Source of the DNA: Rosa chinensis
Taxonomy: Eukaryota; Streptophyta; Magnoliopsida; Rosales; Rosaceae
Length of the DNA: 64,000 nucleotides
Assembly (NCBI RefSeq): GCF_002994745.2
Contig: NC_037090.1
Span: forward strand, 13,752,001 to 13,816,000
Reading direction: 5' to 3'
Shown one piece after another: positions 1 to 10,984 of this stretch. Both the position numbers and the translations under genes were made by a program. Under the pieces are notes generated by a model. That model worked only from the letters and a program-made list of their open reading frames with translations. It searched no databases and had not been told where the DNA came from. The first letter of the stretch is position 1. Every line of letters begins with the position of its first letter.

Positions 1-590
1 TGTCGACCAACTGCGTACCCTTTTTTTGTAAAGGAGTTCCCTAGCGCACGCGACAGCCCCTCCCCATGCAGGCTTGTGTGAGTGTCCCCCACTTTGCTTA
101 ATTTATTCCCATGCGCATGCGGTAACCCTTCCCCATGTATCTTCAAACTTATCCCATGCTCACAAGATGGCCCCACCCCATGTAGGCATGTGTCTCCCCC
201 CTTTAAACTTTTCCCAGACGCACTAGCCATTCCCTTCCCATGCATGCATGCGCCATTCACTCTTTTTGAACTCATCCCATGCTCACAAGGCACCCCTTCC
301 CCTTGCATGTATGTATCACCCATCTTTAGATAATTCAACCCATGCTCACAAAGCAACCCCTCCCCATGCATACACGTATCACCCATCTTTAATGACCTCA
401 TCCCATGCACACTAGGCAACCCCTCCCCATGCATGCACGTGTCACCCATTTTTAATGAACTCGTCCGATGCTCACAAGACAACCACCCCTCCCCATGCAT
501 GTACGTAACATCTACCATTTTTGAACTCGACCCATGCTCAGAAGACACCCCCTCTGTATGCATGGACGAATCCTGTTCATGAGACCTGTG
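1..590 (-). repeat. coding minisatellite, about 63-bp unit, about nine copies
   Basis: On the minus strand, units of about 20-21 codons follow one another in frame. The clearest reads MGDTCMHGEGLPSVHGMRSLK at its core, with variants of M-H-G-E-G followed by C-E-H-G. On the plus strand the visible signature is the recurring CCCCTCCCCATGCATGCA block. Units vary by substitution and by whole codons, so the frame is kept. I count about nine copies, the outer ones degenerate; the array continues to the window edge. Confidence 0.85.
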
Positions 591-1970
591 CAGCCCGGAG
601 TTCAGAACGGCCCGCTTCTGACTCCCCACTTGGTTTTTTACCTTAGCTTTCAGCGTCGGTGCCATTGAAGTAATAACCCCAGCAGTGGGCCCACCCTGCT
701 TATAGTTAACTTCAGCTGTAACCTCAGCAGACAAAGCCACCCCTTTGCTGTCATCATTGTTGACGACTCCCAAGAATGTCGGATTTGAATGCTGCACTCG
801 TGCATCAGGGATTGCATTCAAAGCTGACACAGAGACTGCCGGCGTGCCAGCGGTCATCGAATTCAAGGCCGCAGCGAAATCCATGCAAACCACAATGGGT
901 ACCTCCGTCAGTTGAACCACATCCCCCGTACCCGCCGACCGTCGTCTGTCTGCCAAGCACCGCCGCTTAGAGTCTGACACTTCCGGGCTCCCTGAGTCCC
1001 TACCGCCATCTTCAACCTCCATTGCTTCCTCTGACTGAGGGTCCGGTTGGGTACAGTCCGTAACCCACTCCTCTCTAGATCTAATTAACCCAATGGTCGG
1101 AAACTCCGGAGCGATCATTTTCCAACCTGTACGTCTTGCCGGATGAAGCCCAAACCGAGTCCCACCTCCAGAGTTAGCTGCTTCCATCTCCCTGAATGAC
1201 TCTTGCTTAACCAACCAAGCCGATTTTCTTTCGGCATTCAACATTACATCGTAGGTAGGTTCGGGGGTCTCACCTGATGCTCTAATGGGACAATCCCCGC
1301 CTGTATGAGAGATAAAACCACAAAATAGACAAAAGTGAGGCAACCTCTCATACTCAAGATCAAAAAGTTTCTTCCCGGACCAAGCCGCCCCTGGAATGGA
1401 CACCCCTTTGCTCAAAGGCTTATGGATATCGATCCCCACACGAATACGGAGGAACCTTCCTAAGCAGCTGCTATTCTTATCTTTCCAAGTTCTGACATAA
1501 CTCCCCACCGCCTCACCGATCCCCTGACCAGTCCCCGCATCCATGTACAGGGGTGGAATGCCTCTAATACGAATCCAAAAGAATTGTGTTTGTATGGAGA
1601 CTTTGAGGGGATCAGTCAAGCCATCTGTAACAGCTATAGCGAATAAAGCATTCTTAAACGACCAAGGCGCCCTTGTAAGAACCCAATTCAGATCCGAAAC
1701 GGAAGTGAAAGAGAAGAGTAACCTTCTACTCCCTTCAATTTGACACACCGTCAACCGAGACCGATCACCCGGGCTCGCATCTGGAATCCAAAGGTCTCGC
1801 AAAGTGCTAATCAATGATTCCATACGGAACTGTTTCTTTGTCAGCAGCTCTCCAACAAGGAAAAAGCGATTAGATTGAGACTTCTGTTGCTTTTGTGGTA
1901 AAACCACCTCCACCGCGTCCGCCTCTTTCAACGCAATCTTACGAGCAAATCCCCCAATCACTTCCTCCAT
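1..1970 (-). CDS. LINE ORF1-like DUF4283/zinc-knuckle protein, 3' part outside window
   Basis: I translated this frame by hand: it is open for 656 codons from the ATG at 1970 to the left edge, with no stop seen. Residues about 35-180 resemble DUF4283, the nucleic-acid-binding Gag-like domain of plant LINE ORF1 proteins. A perfect CX2CX4HX4C knuckle (C-LF-C-GFIS-H-TGGD-C) follows at about residues 214-227. Residues about 460-656 are a tandem peptide repeat. An in-frame ATG at 2033 would add 21 residues, with a TGA just upstream of it; I prefer 1970 because the family usually starts close to DUF4283. In LINEs such a protein coats the RNA and accompanies an endonuclease/reverse transcriptase, which is not visible here. 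The open frame suggests a young element or a domesticated ORF1. DUF4283 and the knuckle are fairly certain; the full element type is inferred. Confidence 0.8.
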   Translation of the reverse strand, partial: MEEVIGGFARKIALKEADAVEVVLPQKQQKSQSNRFFLVGELLTKKQFRMESLISTLRDLWIPDASPGDRSRLTVCQIEGSRRLLFSFTSVSDLNWVLTRAPWSFKNALFAIAVTDGLTDPLKVSIQTQFFWIRIRGIPPLYMDAGTGQGIGEAVGSYVRTWKDKNSSCLGRFLRIRVGIDIHKPLSKGVSIPGAAWSGKKLFDLEYERLPHFCLFCGFISHTGGDCPIRASGETPEPTYDVMLNAERKSAWLVKQESFREMEAANSGGGTRFGLHPARRTGWKMIAPEFPTIGLIRSREEWVTDCTQPDPQSEEAMEVEDGGRDSGSPEVSDSKRRCLADRRRSAGTGDVVQLTEVPIVVCMDFAAALNSMTAGTPAVSVSALNAIPDARVQHSNPTFLGVVNNDDSKGVALSAEVTAEVNYKQGGPTAGVITSMAPTLKAKVKNQVGSQKRAVLNSGLHRSHEQDSSMHTEGVSSEHGSSSKMVDVTYMHGEGWLSCEHRTSSLKMGDTCMHGEGLPSVHGMRSLKMGDTCMHGEGLLCEHGLNYLKMGDTYMQGEGVPCEHGMSSKRVNGACMHGKGMASASGKSLKGGDTCLHGVGPSCEHGISLKIHGEGLPHAHGNKLSKVGDTHTSLHGEGLSRALGNSFTKKGYAVGR

Positions 1971-2177
1971 AATGATACAAATCTTTGTGACAAGATGCCA
2001 CCCCTCACCAATGATGGGAGGAAACCAGGACATGCAAATAGGAATAAACCACCGTCACTAAGGACACTGGCACCGCACACCAACACGGCTAACCCTAACT
2101 CTCAGTCTCTAGAGAGAGAGAAGGGACGTTTTCCTTTTGGCTTCCCATTTCATAGGCCAAATGGTATTGGGAAGTTT

Positions 2178-4215
2178 CAGGACCACTCCATCTTATGTTG
2201 CCTTCAATGATACTGAGCGTTTGGTTGGTGATGCAGCTTTCAACCAGGTCATCAAGAACCCCATCAATTCCGTATTTGGTAGGGTTTCTTCCTAAACCCT
2301 AATCTAGTCTACTTATTGCCATATGTTTCTTATGTTAGTTTTATTCCTGTATGAGGTTTCAATATTTCAGATACTTTCTTACACAACAGAGATAAAGTCA
2401 TATTCTTCTGATCTTCATTTTTTGAAATTTCAATTGTCTTTATTAGATGTAAGTAGTCAAATAATTAGAACGCATATGTAAACTGCTGCTGCTTAACTAC
2501 TACCCAAGAAGTCAATCTGTTCTGTGAAAAAGCAATTCTGGACTGCTTTAATCATAACTTAAACATAAGAAGTGCAACTTGTTTCAATATATTTTGTGTA
2601 ACGTGTGCACTTGTAAGTACTTGTAACCTTGTAAATATGATGATGCATTTATGTTGGTATCATATGATGCTTTTGCTCTAATTTTCATTCAATATTGGGA
2701 TGTGTTTGTGATTTTGACATCGATTTGCAGATGCAAAGCGATTAATAGGTAGGAGGTTCAGTGACGACTCTCTGTTCAAAGTGATATGAAGCTCTGGCCA
2801 TTCAAGGTCATTGAAGGTGTTGATGACAAGCCTATGATTGTGGTTAGCCATGAGGGTCAAGAGAGACAGTTTGCTGCTGAAGAGATCTCCTCCATGGTTT
2901 TGGTAAAGATGCGGGAGATTGCTGAGGAGTTCCTTAACTCGACAGCAAAAAATGCAGTTATCACAGTCCCTGCTTACTTCAGTGACTCGCAGCGCCAGGC
3001 TACCAGAAATGCAGGTGAGTTTGCAGGCCTAAAGGTAATGCGTATTATCAATGAGCCAACAGCTGCAGCAATTGCTTATGGCCTTCAAAACAAGGCCGGT
3101 TGGTATAGCAAGAGATATGTGATGATCTTTGATTTGGGTGGTGGAACTTTAGATGTCTCACTGCTTACGATTAGTTCTGGTGTCTTCGAACTGAAAGCCA
3201 CGGCTGGAGACACTCACCTTGGTGGTGAAGATTTTGATAACAGAATGGTGGATTTCTGTGCTGCAGAATTTAAGAGGAAGCATGACTTGGATGTGAGTGG
3301 AAACTCGAGAGCTCTTAGGAGGCTAAGAAATGCTTGAGAGAAGGCCAAGAGGAGACTTTCATTTACATCTTCTGTGGACGTGGAAATTAACTGTTAGGAT
3401 CAGAGCATTGATTTGTATATAACTATTTCCCGTGCCAAATTTGAACAACTGAACATGGATTTCTTCAACAAGTGTATGGAGCCCGTGGAGAAGTGTATAA
3501 GAGACGCTAACATGGACATAAGCCAGATTGATGATGTTGTTCTCGCCGGTGGATCTTCTAGAATTCCCAAAGTGCAGCAATTATTGCAAGATGTCTTCAA
3601 GGGAAAAAAGCTATGCAAAAGCATTAATCCAGATGAGGCAATAGCATTTGGTGCTGCTGTTCAAGCTGCAATCTTGAGTGGGAATGGAAATATATGGGAA
3701 GCTTCAAGACTTCAATCTCTTGGATGTCACACCTATGTCACTTGGAGTGCAGGTTAAAATTGAAAAAATCATGCATTTTGTTATTCCAAGAAACACCAGA
3801 ATTCCGGTCAAGAAGAATACAACACTATATACCTCTTATGACAACCAAACTGCTGTTACAGTCCCGATCACCTGGTCAGCAACTGACCAGGAATCATTTG
3901 CTTCAATCGGACGGTTGATATATATCTGGATTTTGAGGGAGGAGATCTGTAAACCGACTGATTTCAATCGGACTGTAAGTGAGCAAATGATGTGATCTGG
4001 ATCGACTGCTGTTAACTTTCTCATTTTTGAGGGTGAGAGTAAAAGCGCTTTGAACAATAACCTTTTGCGTACATTTAGCCTCGTGGACATTCCTCCAGCT
4101 CCTAAGGGTTATTCATTCGATGTTTGCTTTGAAATTGATGAAAATGGAATCTGAAGTGTCTCCGCTGAGGACAAGTCCACTGGCCAGAAGAAAGGGATTA
4201 CAATCGCGAGTGACA
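2178..4215 (+). pseudogene. HSP70 (cytosolic Hsc70-type) pseudogene with retained intron
   Basis: Hsp70s are ATP-driven chaperones. Homology starts abruptly at RTTPSYVAF (2179), so the first part of the ATPase domain is missing. Exon 1 ends at 2278, a GT...AG intron spans 2279-2730, and exon 2 resumes with DAKRLIGRRF from 2731; this phase-1 position is the usual plant Hsc70 intron site. A frameshift near 2776 precedes [10 protein letters not shown]. The ATPase core ([20 protein letters not shown]) is readable to a TGA at 3335; a TAG follows at 3395, then [20 protein letters not shown], a frameshift near 3690, an unrelated stretch at about 3880-4010, and substrate-domain remnants (IPPAPKGYSFDVCFEIDENGI) ending in a stop. 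Because the intron is present it is not a retrocopy but a decayed, 5'-truncated gene copy. It cannot make a working chaperone. Confidence 0.93.
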
Positions 4216-4485
4216 GAAGAAATTGTTAATAACTGAGAAAATCTTCTCCAAGCTTGATTACGTGCTTTCTTTTTCTCGGACACATGGAAATACCTGGTTG
4301 ATATTGATTGAAGTAATCTCTGTTTGAATTTTTCAATCACTTGTCAATGTAAGCTTGATGTTAGATTAGACATGAACTATGAATTTCTGTTCTATTACTC
4401 TATGTAAGTTCTTCTTTTTTTTTTTTTTTTATGTCTGTTTAGTTATGTCTTAGGTTACCATAAGTCATTGTAGAAAATGAGGCAG

Positions 4486-5522
4486 CTTTTTTTTGAAGCG
4501 CCCAAGGGCGAGAAAATATATTCATTATAAGTCAGAATAGGCCGTTACATACCTTTCTGCTGCCAACTGGACAGACAAGAAAATAGTGGTAGTACCCACA
4601 ATGGTATATAGAAAATAGACCTACTCATTGTACAATCAAAACCTAGGCATAGCGGGATCCCCCTTTGGTACTACGCCGGAGGCTCTAAAAGGGTCAGGAC
4701 CTCCCAACCTAACATATACCCAGTAAATCTAGTCGCTTAGAGACCTCAATTGGTATACAACTAGAGACACTGAGAATTAAGTCGACAAGACCAAGACCAA
4801 TTACTAAAACTAGAAACACAAAGTGCTTAGATTGTCCCTGAAACTAAGGAATTATTGTAAATAGATAAACTAAAAAACCTAGGAATGAGCTTAGAGCAAA
4901 CACCCTAGCCCAATTTAAAGCCAAAAAGCAGCCCCAAGAGATTGGGCTCAGCTCAAGGCCCAGCAAAAGAAAGATGACCCGAGCCCACCACACCATCCCC
5001 AACCTCCAGCCGCCGACCATGCTACCCGGTCAAACAATGCTGTGACATTCTTCACGAAATCGCACAGAAACTTATTAGCCATGCCGCCACTACGATCCTC
5101 GCAAATCCATCATAGCCACACCGCCCCAACGATCCCCCCAGACCACTAGAGCCTCACTGCCACATTGATCTACCGCAAACCTCCACAGACACATCGTCAC
5201 AGGCCCTGGAAATCTCATGTTGAAGATGTGCGCCGCCACAGATCTTAGAAGCACTCAACTCCCACCGTACCTGCCTAGCCGACCAAAACCGGACTCCACT
5301 GTCGCCTATTCCACTCAAAACCTTGAACGTCACCCCACCTATGAGACTACTCAGGCGATAGTTTTAAGTCCCCGCCCGGCAGCCACCTAAGACCGGCATG
5401 GCCAAAACCAGCGTTGATCTCAAGTGCCGCCGGACGAGAAGGAAGTCGCAAACCTAGACGCAGAGTCTGAGTTTTTTGGAGGAGGCTAGGGTTTTCTTTG
5501 ATATTTGACGTTGTCAACATAT
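4486..5522 (-). mobile_element. retroposon with 15-bp target-site duplication
   Basis: The 15-mer TAGAAAATGAGGCAG occurs at 4471-4485 and again at 5523-5537, flanking a 1037-bp insert. The left end begins with a T-run, so the insert is a polyadenylated retroposon on the minus strand. Long TSDs with a poly(A) end are the mark of LINE-driven target-primed integration. A minus-strand frame at about 5518-5347 (MLTTSNIKENPSLLQKTQ onward) lies at the 5' end; I do not recognise it. No reverse transcriptase is visible, so it is non-autonomous. Confidence 0.85.
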
Positions 5523-5587
5523 TAGAAAATGAGGCAGTTGAGAATAAAATGGTTGAAATAAAAGGCGGGAAAATTAACAATGACTTC

Positions 5588-5849
5588 GCCAAATGAGAGT
5601 TGGTTCAGTTGGCAAAGGCGGACTTGAGGTGTAAACCCACACAAGTTTGATCCCCGCTACCAACAATCTCTCATTTGGTGGGCAATCTAAAAAATGTCCT
5701 GCATAATTCCATACCAATGGGCTGGGCTGAGACATTGGCCAGTTTCGTAAGTCTTGTTGGATTGAGGTCGTAAGTTTGCCCTGTCCCTGATAGTGTAGGG
5801 AAGCTTCCCTCTTACCTAAATTTTTTTTAATAAAAAAAATAATAATAAT
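5588..5849 (+). mobile_element. tRNA-derived SINE candidate
   Basis: A box A-like stretch (TTGGTTCAGTTGGCAAAGG, from about 5602) is followed about 35 bp later by a weaker box B-like stretch (AGTTTGATCCCCGC). The element ends in an A-rich (AAT)n tail. Flanks AACAATGACTTC (left) and AACAATATATGACTTC (right) resemble a TSD with a small internal difference. Pol III promoter, size and tail fit a SINE; the family is not identified. Confidence 0.6.
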
Positions 5850-6851
5850 AACAATATATGACTTCTACCATATGCAATTTGTCAAGGCGGATTGCTTCAT
5901 TTTTCTTCTTTTTCTCACACACCGTTAGATTCATACGGTTAGAATTGAAATTCCAGCAGACCTGAACCCCATTTTGGCTAGTTGCATGGAAATAGGGGTA
6001 TTCCTGAAAGAAGACAGTTCATTCAACTGTTATCTGGTTCTTGTATAAATTCAAACTGATTGTCTTGTTGCACTTTGAAAATGTGAATTGTAGATTGCTG
6101 CATTTAGATGCAAGTGACAAGCCGTGAACGAACAGCAGAGCACACCAAGTCATTATCATCTCGAGCTGTAATTGCACTAACTATTATTGTATAATCTATA
6201 TTGGTTGGCTTGTATTATCTTAATCCTCCCTTAGTAGATTAAAGTCCACAACGCAATCATACTAGTGCCAATGCCATAATTTGATGATATTAATAAAATT
6301 ATAAAGATTTGAAACGCTGCTACAGAAGCTAATAAGGATGATAAATCATTTTAAATTAGCGTTTGTTTACCCAATTCTAAATGCTTTTGGGACAAGGATG
6401 ATCATTATGCTAGCTATTTTTTATTTTATTTTTAGGTTGAAGTGTACTACAATCTATCTTTCACGCGCGAGTACCTTGCAAGTATAAATAATTGAGAGAT
6501 TCTATGATGAGGCGCACACAGATCCAATGTGGACAAACAACTGCAATTGCTCCCTCTGTAATTAATATTGAGTTAAAAAATAAAGTGTCTAGTAGTTTCA
6601 TTTTCTTCTTTTCCTGAAAGTGGAGCGTAAGTTGTTTGTTGAGAGATGCTTATACGGAAATTAAGTGTTTTGAAGAAGCAACAAACCCACAAAAAAATAA
6701 ATATAAAATATTTGACGAAGTGCCTAAAAAAACAAACAAAACAAATTGACTTCTTCATGCTTATAAAAAAAAATTGACATCTTCATCCTGCCCTTTTCTT
6801 CTGAACTCATCATTCCCCATACCCATTACAAATTTCACCATTCTAGTAATT
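5850..6851. other. AT-rich intergenic stretch, no gene seen
   Basis: Frames are short and broken, base composition is AT-rich, and I see no terminal repeats, RNA gene or conserved protein fragment. Confidence 0.6.
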
Positions 6852-7031
6852 AGTAGAAAAGAATACTTCAATTCAAGGTTAATTCGATAATCTATTCATC
6901 CCACAATGGGGATATATATATACAAATACAAAGGAGTAGTCTAACTCTAATAGGAAACAATCTTTCCATAATTACAGGATATTCTAATTAAATAAAATCC
7001 TAATTACATACAGATTTACAACGATTCTACA
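6852..7031 (-). repeat. 3' LTR of the RE1-like Copia element
   Basis: It begins on the minus strand with TGTAGAATCG directly after the purine tract at 7032-7045. The repeat matches 10985-11164 except for a G/C difference near the outer end and an A/G difference near 7022. Confidence 0.9.
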
Positions 7032-7038
7032 CTCCCCC

Positions 7039-8466
7039 TCAAGTTGGTGCATAGATGTCAATCATGCCCAACTTGTCAACCGAGCTGTCAAATACCTTCC
7101 TGGACACTCCTTTAGTAAGAACATCAGCTAATTGCTCCTCTGAGTTTACAAATGGAAAGCGAATAACCTTTCTGTCAAGATTTTCTTTAATAAAATGACG
7201 GTCAACCTCCACATGCTTTGTTCTATCATGCTGAACTGGATTATGTGCAATCTCAATGGCAGCTGTATTATCACAATGCAAATCCATAGGCTTTTTAAGC
7301 TTGTAACCCAGGTCCTTCAAGACATTACGAATCCACAATATTTCACATACTCCATGTGCCATACCTCGGAACTCAGCTTCTACACTTGATCTGGCAACGA
7401 CTTTTTGCTTTTTGCTACGCCAAGTGACAAGGTTCCCTCCAACAAAAGTGAAGTACCCAGATGTAGAACGTCTGTCCGTTTTATCACCAGCCCAATCTGC
7501 ATCTGTGTACCCAACAACTTCCAATTCATCTTTTTTCTGAAACAGTAACCCTTTACCTGGCGCCCTCTTCAAGTACCTCAAAATACGAAAAACTGCATCC
7601 ATATGCTCTTCACTAGGACAATGCATAAATTGACTAACAACACTCACAGCATAAGCAATATCAGGTCTAGTATGTGAAAGATAAATCAACCTTCCTCCAA
7701 GACGTTGATACCTCCCTTTATCTGTTGGCACTTGATCAGGATAGATAGCAAGTCCGTGATTCATCTCAATGGGTGTCTCGATGGGTCGGCAGTCCAGCAT
7801 CCCCGTTTCAGCAAGTAAATCAAGAACATATTTCCTCTGTGAAAGTGAAATCCCCTTCTTAGACCTTGCAACTTCAATACCCAAAAAATACTTTAGTTGT
7901 CCCAGATCCTTCATTTCAAACTCCTTTGACAAATACTTTTGCAATTCATTTATCTCCTTCAGATCATCTCCTGTAACAATCATGTCATCAACATACACAA
8001 TAAGAGCTGTAATCTTACCATTCTTGCGCTTGATGAACAAGGTATGGTCAGAATTGCTCTGTCTATATCCAAAGGCTTTCATGGACTTTGAAAATCTTCC
8101 AAACCAAGCTCTTGGAGACTGTTTTAGGCCATACAAAGACTTCTTCAATTTACACACCTTGCCAACATCACTTGGGTAATTCTTAACACCTGGGGGCATA
8201 TCCATGTACACTTCTTCCTCCAAATTCCCATTAAGAAACGCATTCTTCACATCAAACTGGTGCAAGGGCCAATCTTTGTTTGCTGCAAGTGAGATTAGAA
8301 TCCGGACAGTATTAATCTTTGCCACAGGTGCAAAAGTCTCCTCATAATCAATCCCATAGCGTTGTGTATAGCCTTTGGCAACCAACCTCGCTTTGTATCT
8401 ATTAATAGTTCCATCTGCATTAAGCTTCACATGTTGCATTTTTCTGAAGAGCTTCCAATTCTTCAT
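7039..8466 (-). pseudogene. Copia Pol C-terminal half: reverse transcriptase and RNase H
   Basis: This 475-codon frame carries the reverse transcriptase from RYKARLVAKGYTQ, the first metal-binding aspartate in FDVKNAFLNG, the catalytic YVDD (IVYVDDMIVTGDD), and RNase H with DADWAGD, SSVEAEFRG and CDNTAAIEIAHN. It ends ADVLTKGVSRKVFD and stops inside the purine tract. All catalytic residues look intact, but it is out of frame with the upstream protease-integrase frame. About 20 codons that normally join the two are missing, with a junction near 8425. It is therefore a severed domain and not an independent gene. Confidence 0.9.
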
Positions 8467-10807
8467 TCATCGCCTTGGTCCATTTTGGATTCGTCAATGC
8501 ATCCTGCACGTTACTAGGAATAGATACAGTAGATAATTGATCAACAACAAGTGCATGTGACCCAGAAATCCTATGGTTAGACATAAAATTAGCTATAGGG
8601 TATTTAGCTTTGGCTTTGATATCTGGTTCATATTGTTTCTTAGGAATTCCCTTGGTAACCCTTTGTGATTTCCTAGGTTCGACACTTTCTAACCCAGAAG
8701 ACTCATTAAAGTTTAGGGGTACCTGAGGTGGATCATTCTGACTGGGATCTTCAGTTGGTGAGGCAGAAGGGGGAATATCTTGTGTGTGAGCTTCAGATAC
8801 GTCTTGATTTTGTTTCAAATTATCTAGAAAGGTTGTCTCTTCTGTCTCAGAATTCACAACGCTCTGTTCGGCAGTTTCAGCAGTTGCATTCTCTGTTTCG
8901 GAATTCACAACACTCTGTTCGGCAGTCGCATTCCTTGTTTCGGAATTCACAACACTCCGTTTGGCAGTCGCATTTTCTGTTTCGGAATTTACAACACTCT
9001 GTTCGGCAGTCACATTTTCTGTTTCGGAATTTACAACACTCTGTTCGGCAGTTGCATTCCTCTGTTCGGCAGTCGCATTTTCTGTTTCGGAATTTCTACC
9101 TTCAAATCGTTCCTCCAAATCTTCCAAGTCGTCAAAGACATCAGAATCAATAATAGAACAAGGATTCCCTTCATAACCTCTCTCCCCCTGAAGGGAAGAC
9201 TGAGAAGTTCCTCCTGAGAAATATGGCTCTGATTCACGGAATGAGACATCAAGAGATATATGTATAGTGCCAGTAAGAGGATCATAACATCGATAACCCT
9301 TCTGGAAGTCAGCATAACCAACAAATATACACTTACGGGCACGGGGATCAAGCTTGCTACGTTGAGGCTTGGGAATATGAACATAAGTTGTGCACCCAAA
9401 CACCCGGGGCTCCAAATTAGGCATAGAAGGGATGGTCAAAAGTGTATGAAGCTTCTGATGAGGATTCTGAAACTCAATCACCCGGGAAGGAGTACGGTTG
9501 ATAAGATATGCTGCTGATTTCACTGCTTCGCCCCAATAGGACCGAGGTACATTCATGCCAAACAGGGAAGCACGAACAACTTCCATCAACTGCCTGTTCT
9601 TCCGTTCTGCTAAACCATTCTGTTGAGGAGTATAAGAATTGGAGGTTTGATGACGAATTCCATGTGACCGGCAAAACTCAATCATAGGGCCATTCACAAA
9701 CTCTCCACCATTGTCAGACTGAAACACTCTGATGGATTGTTGATACTGAGTTGCCACCATTTTGTGAAATTCGGTAAACATTCCAAATACATCACTCTTA
9801 TTCTTCAGTAATGACACCCATGTCATGCGAGTGCAATCATCAATAAATGTTACAAAATACCGAGCTCCAGAAAGAGAAGGAATTTTCGCAGGACCCCAGA
9901 CATCGGAGTGAATCTTCATAAAAGGAACAGGACTTTTATTAAGACTTGGTGAATATGAAATACGGTTACTCTTGGCCAGTTCACAGATGTCACAGTGGAA
10001 ATCCAAATCACTAACAAGTGAAAACAATTGAGGTTGCAGCTTCTTAAGATAACGAAAGGATAGATGACCTAAACGGCGATGCCATAACCATACAGCTTCC
10101 TTCGCATTCTCTACCCCATTGATCTGATTAGCTTGTCCCAAAAGATGCTTCTGTTTCTTTCCAGTCTCTGTCAGATCCAGATAGTATAATTTCCCCCTTC
10201 TAACACCATAACCAAGAATCCGTCGAGTCAGAATGTCCTGAAACACACAGAAAGACGGATAGAAGGTCACAATACATGCAAGAGCTAAAATAACTTGACC
10301 AACAGACAGGAGATTATAAGCTAGTGATGGAACAACTAAGACAGATTCAAGGGTTAAGGTATCAGATAAAGCAATAGAACCTTCTCCGGTGACCGGAGTT
10401 GGAGTACCATCAGCAGTAGAGACAATATTTTGAGAAGAACGTCTAAGGTTTTTCACAAGACTAGGGTCATTGGTCATATGATCAGATGCACCTGTATCAA
10501 TTATCCATGTATTATTCAAAGTAGCCTTACCCTTCATACCTGACTGCGCTACATTAGCGGAGGCATTGTCGAGATGCTCTTCCTCTGTAGTAGCAATAGC
10601 GGCCTTACCCGGATTCTTTCGCGGTTTCCTGGTGAAGTCCCACCAATCAGGGTAGCCAATCACTTCATAGCACCGCTCCTTGGTATGACCTACTTCCCCA
10701 CAGACAACACATTTTTTGTTTGCGTATGGGTTTGGTTTGTCATGAGGACGGCGTGGAGAAGGACCTGAGAAGCCTGGAGGAGGACCTGGTCGGCGTTGAA
10801 CGGCCAT
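8420..10807 (-). pseudogene. Copia Gag remnant, protease and integrase
   Basis: The 795-codon frame starts at an ATG with a proline-rich leader, then a CX2CX4HX4C knuckle (residues 33-46), aspartic protease WIIDTGASDHM (about 101-111), the pre-integrase H/C motif (LWHRRLGHLS...CDICELAKS) and integrase with HSDVWGP, FIDDCTR, QSDNGGEF and NGLAERKNR. A tandem peptide repeat and an IPKKQYEPD-type linker follow. Copia Gag normally has about 200 or more residues before the knuckle; here almost none. The frame ends at a TAA just after a deletion junction that throws reverse transcriptase out of frame. Confidence 0.9.
8836..9096 (-). repeat. 42-bp coding tandem repeat in Copia integrase-RT linker
   Basis: About six copies of a 14-residue unit, consensus NSETENATAEQSVV, lie in frame between integrase and reverse transcriptase. 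Copies differ by single substitutions and by partial units (an ATAEQRN variant and an inserted AETAEQ). Confidence 0.9.
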
Positions 10808-10972
10808 TGAGGAATTTGGGGTTTTTTTTTTTTCAGGTTTGGTTTTTCTAGGGTTTCAAAAATTCAGGGATGGCTTGATTTTAATGGTGGTGGTACGTAG
10901 CGGTTTGTGGTGTGCTTTGGGATTCAGGATTCAGGATTCAAAGGATGCAGGCAAGTTCAAAGGATTGAACCT

Positions 10973-10984
10973 GCTCTGATACCA
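10973..10984 (-). promoter_or_regulatory. primer-binding site (initiator tRNA-Met)
   Basis: On the minus strand this reads TGGTATCAGAGC, the standard plant Copia primer-binding site, immediately interior to the right LTR. Confidence 0.9.

Noticed and set aside
1..590. CRISPR-like array of repeats at the left edge
   Set aside because: Repeats are direct, contiguous, in frame with a protein and without unique spacers; this is a plant genome.
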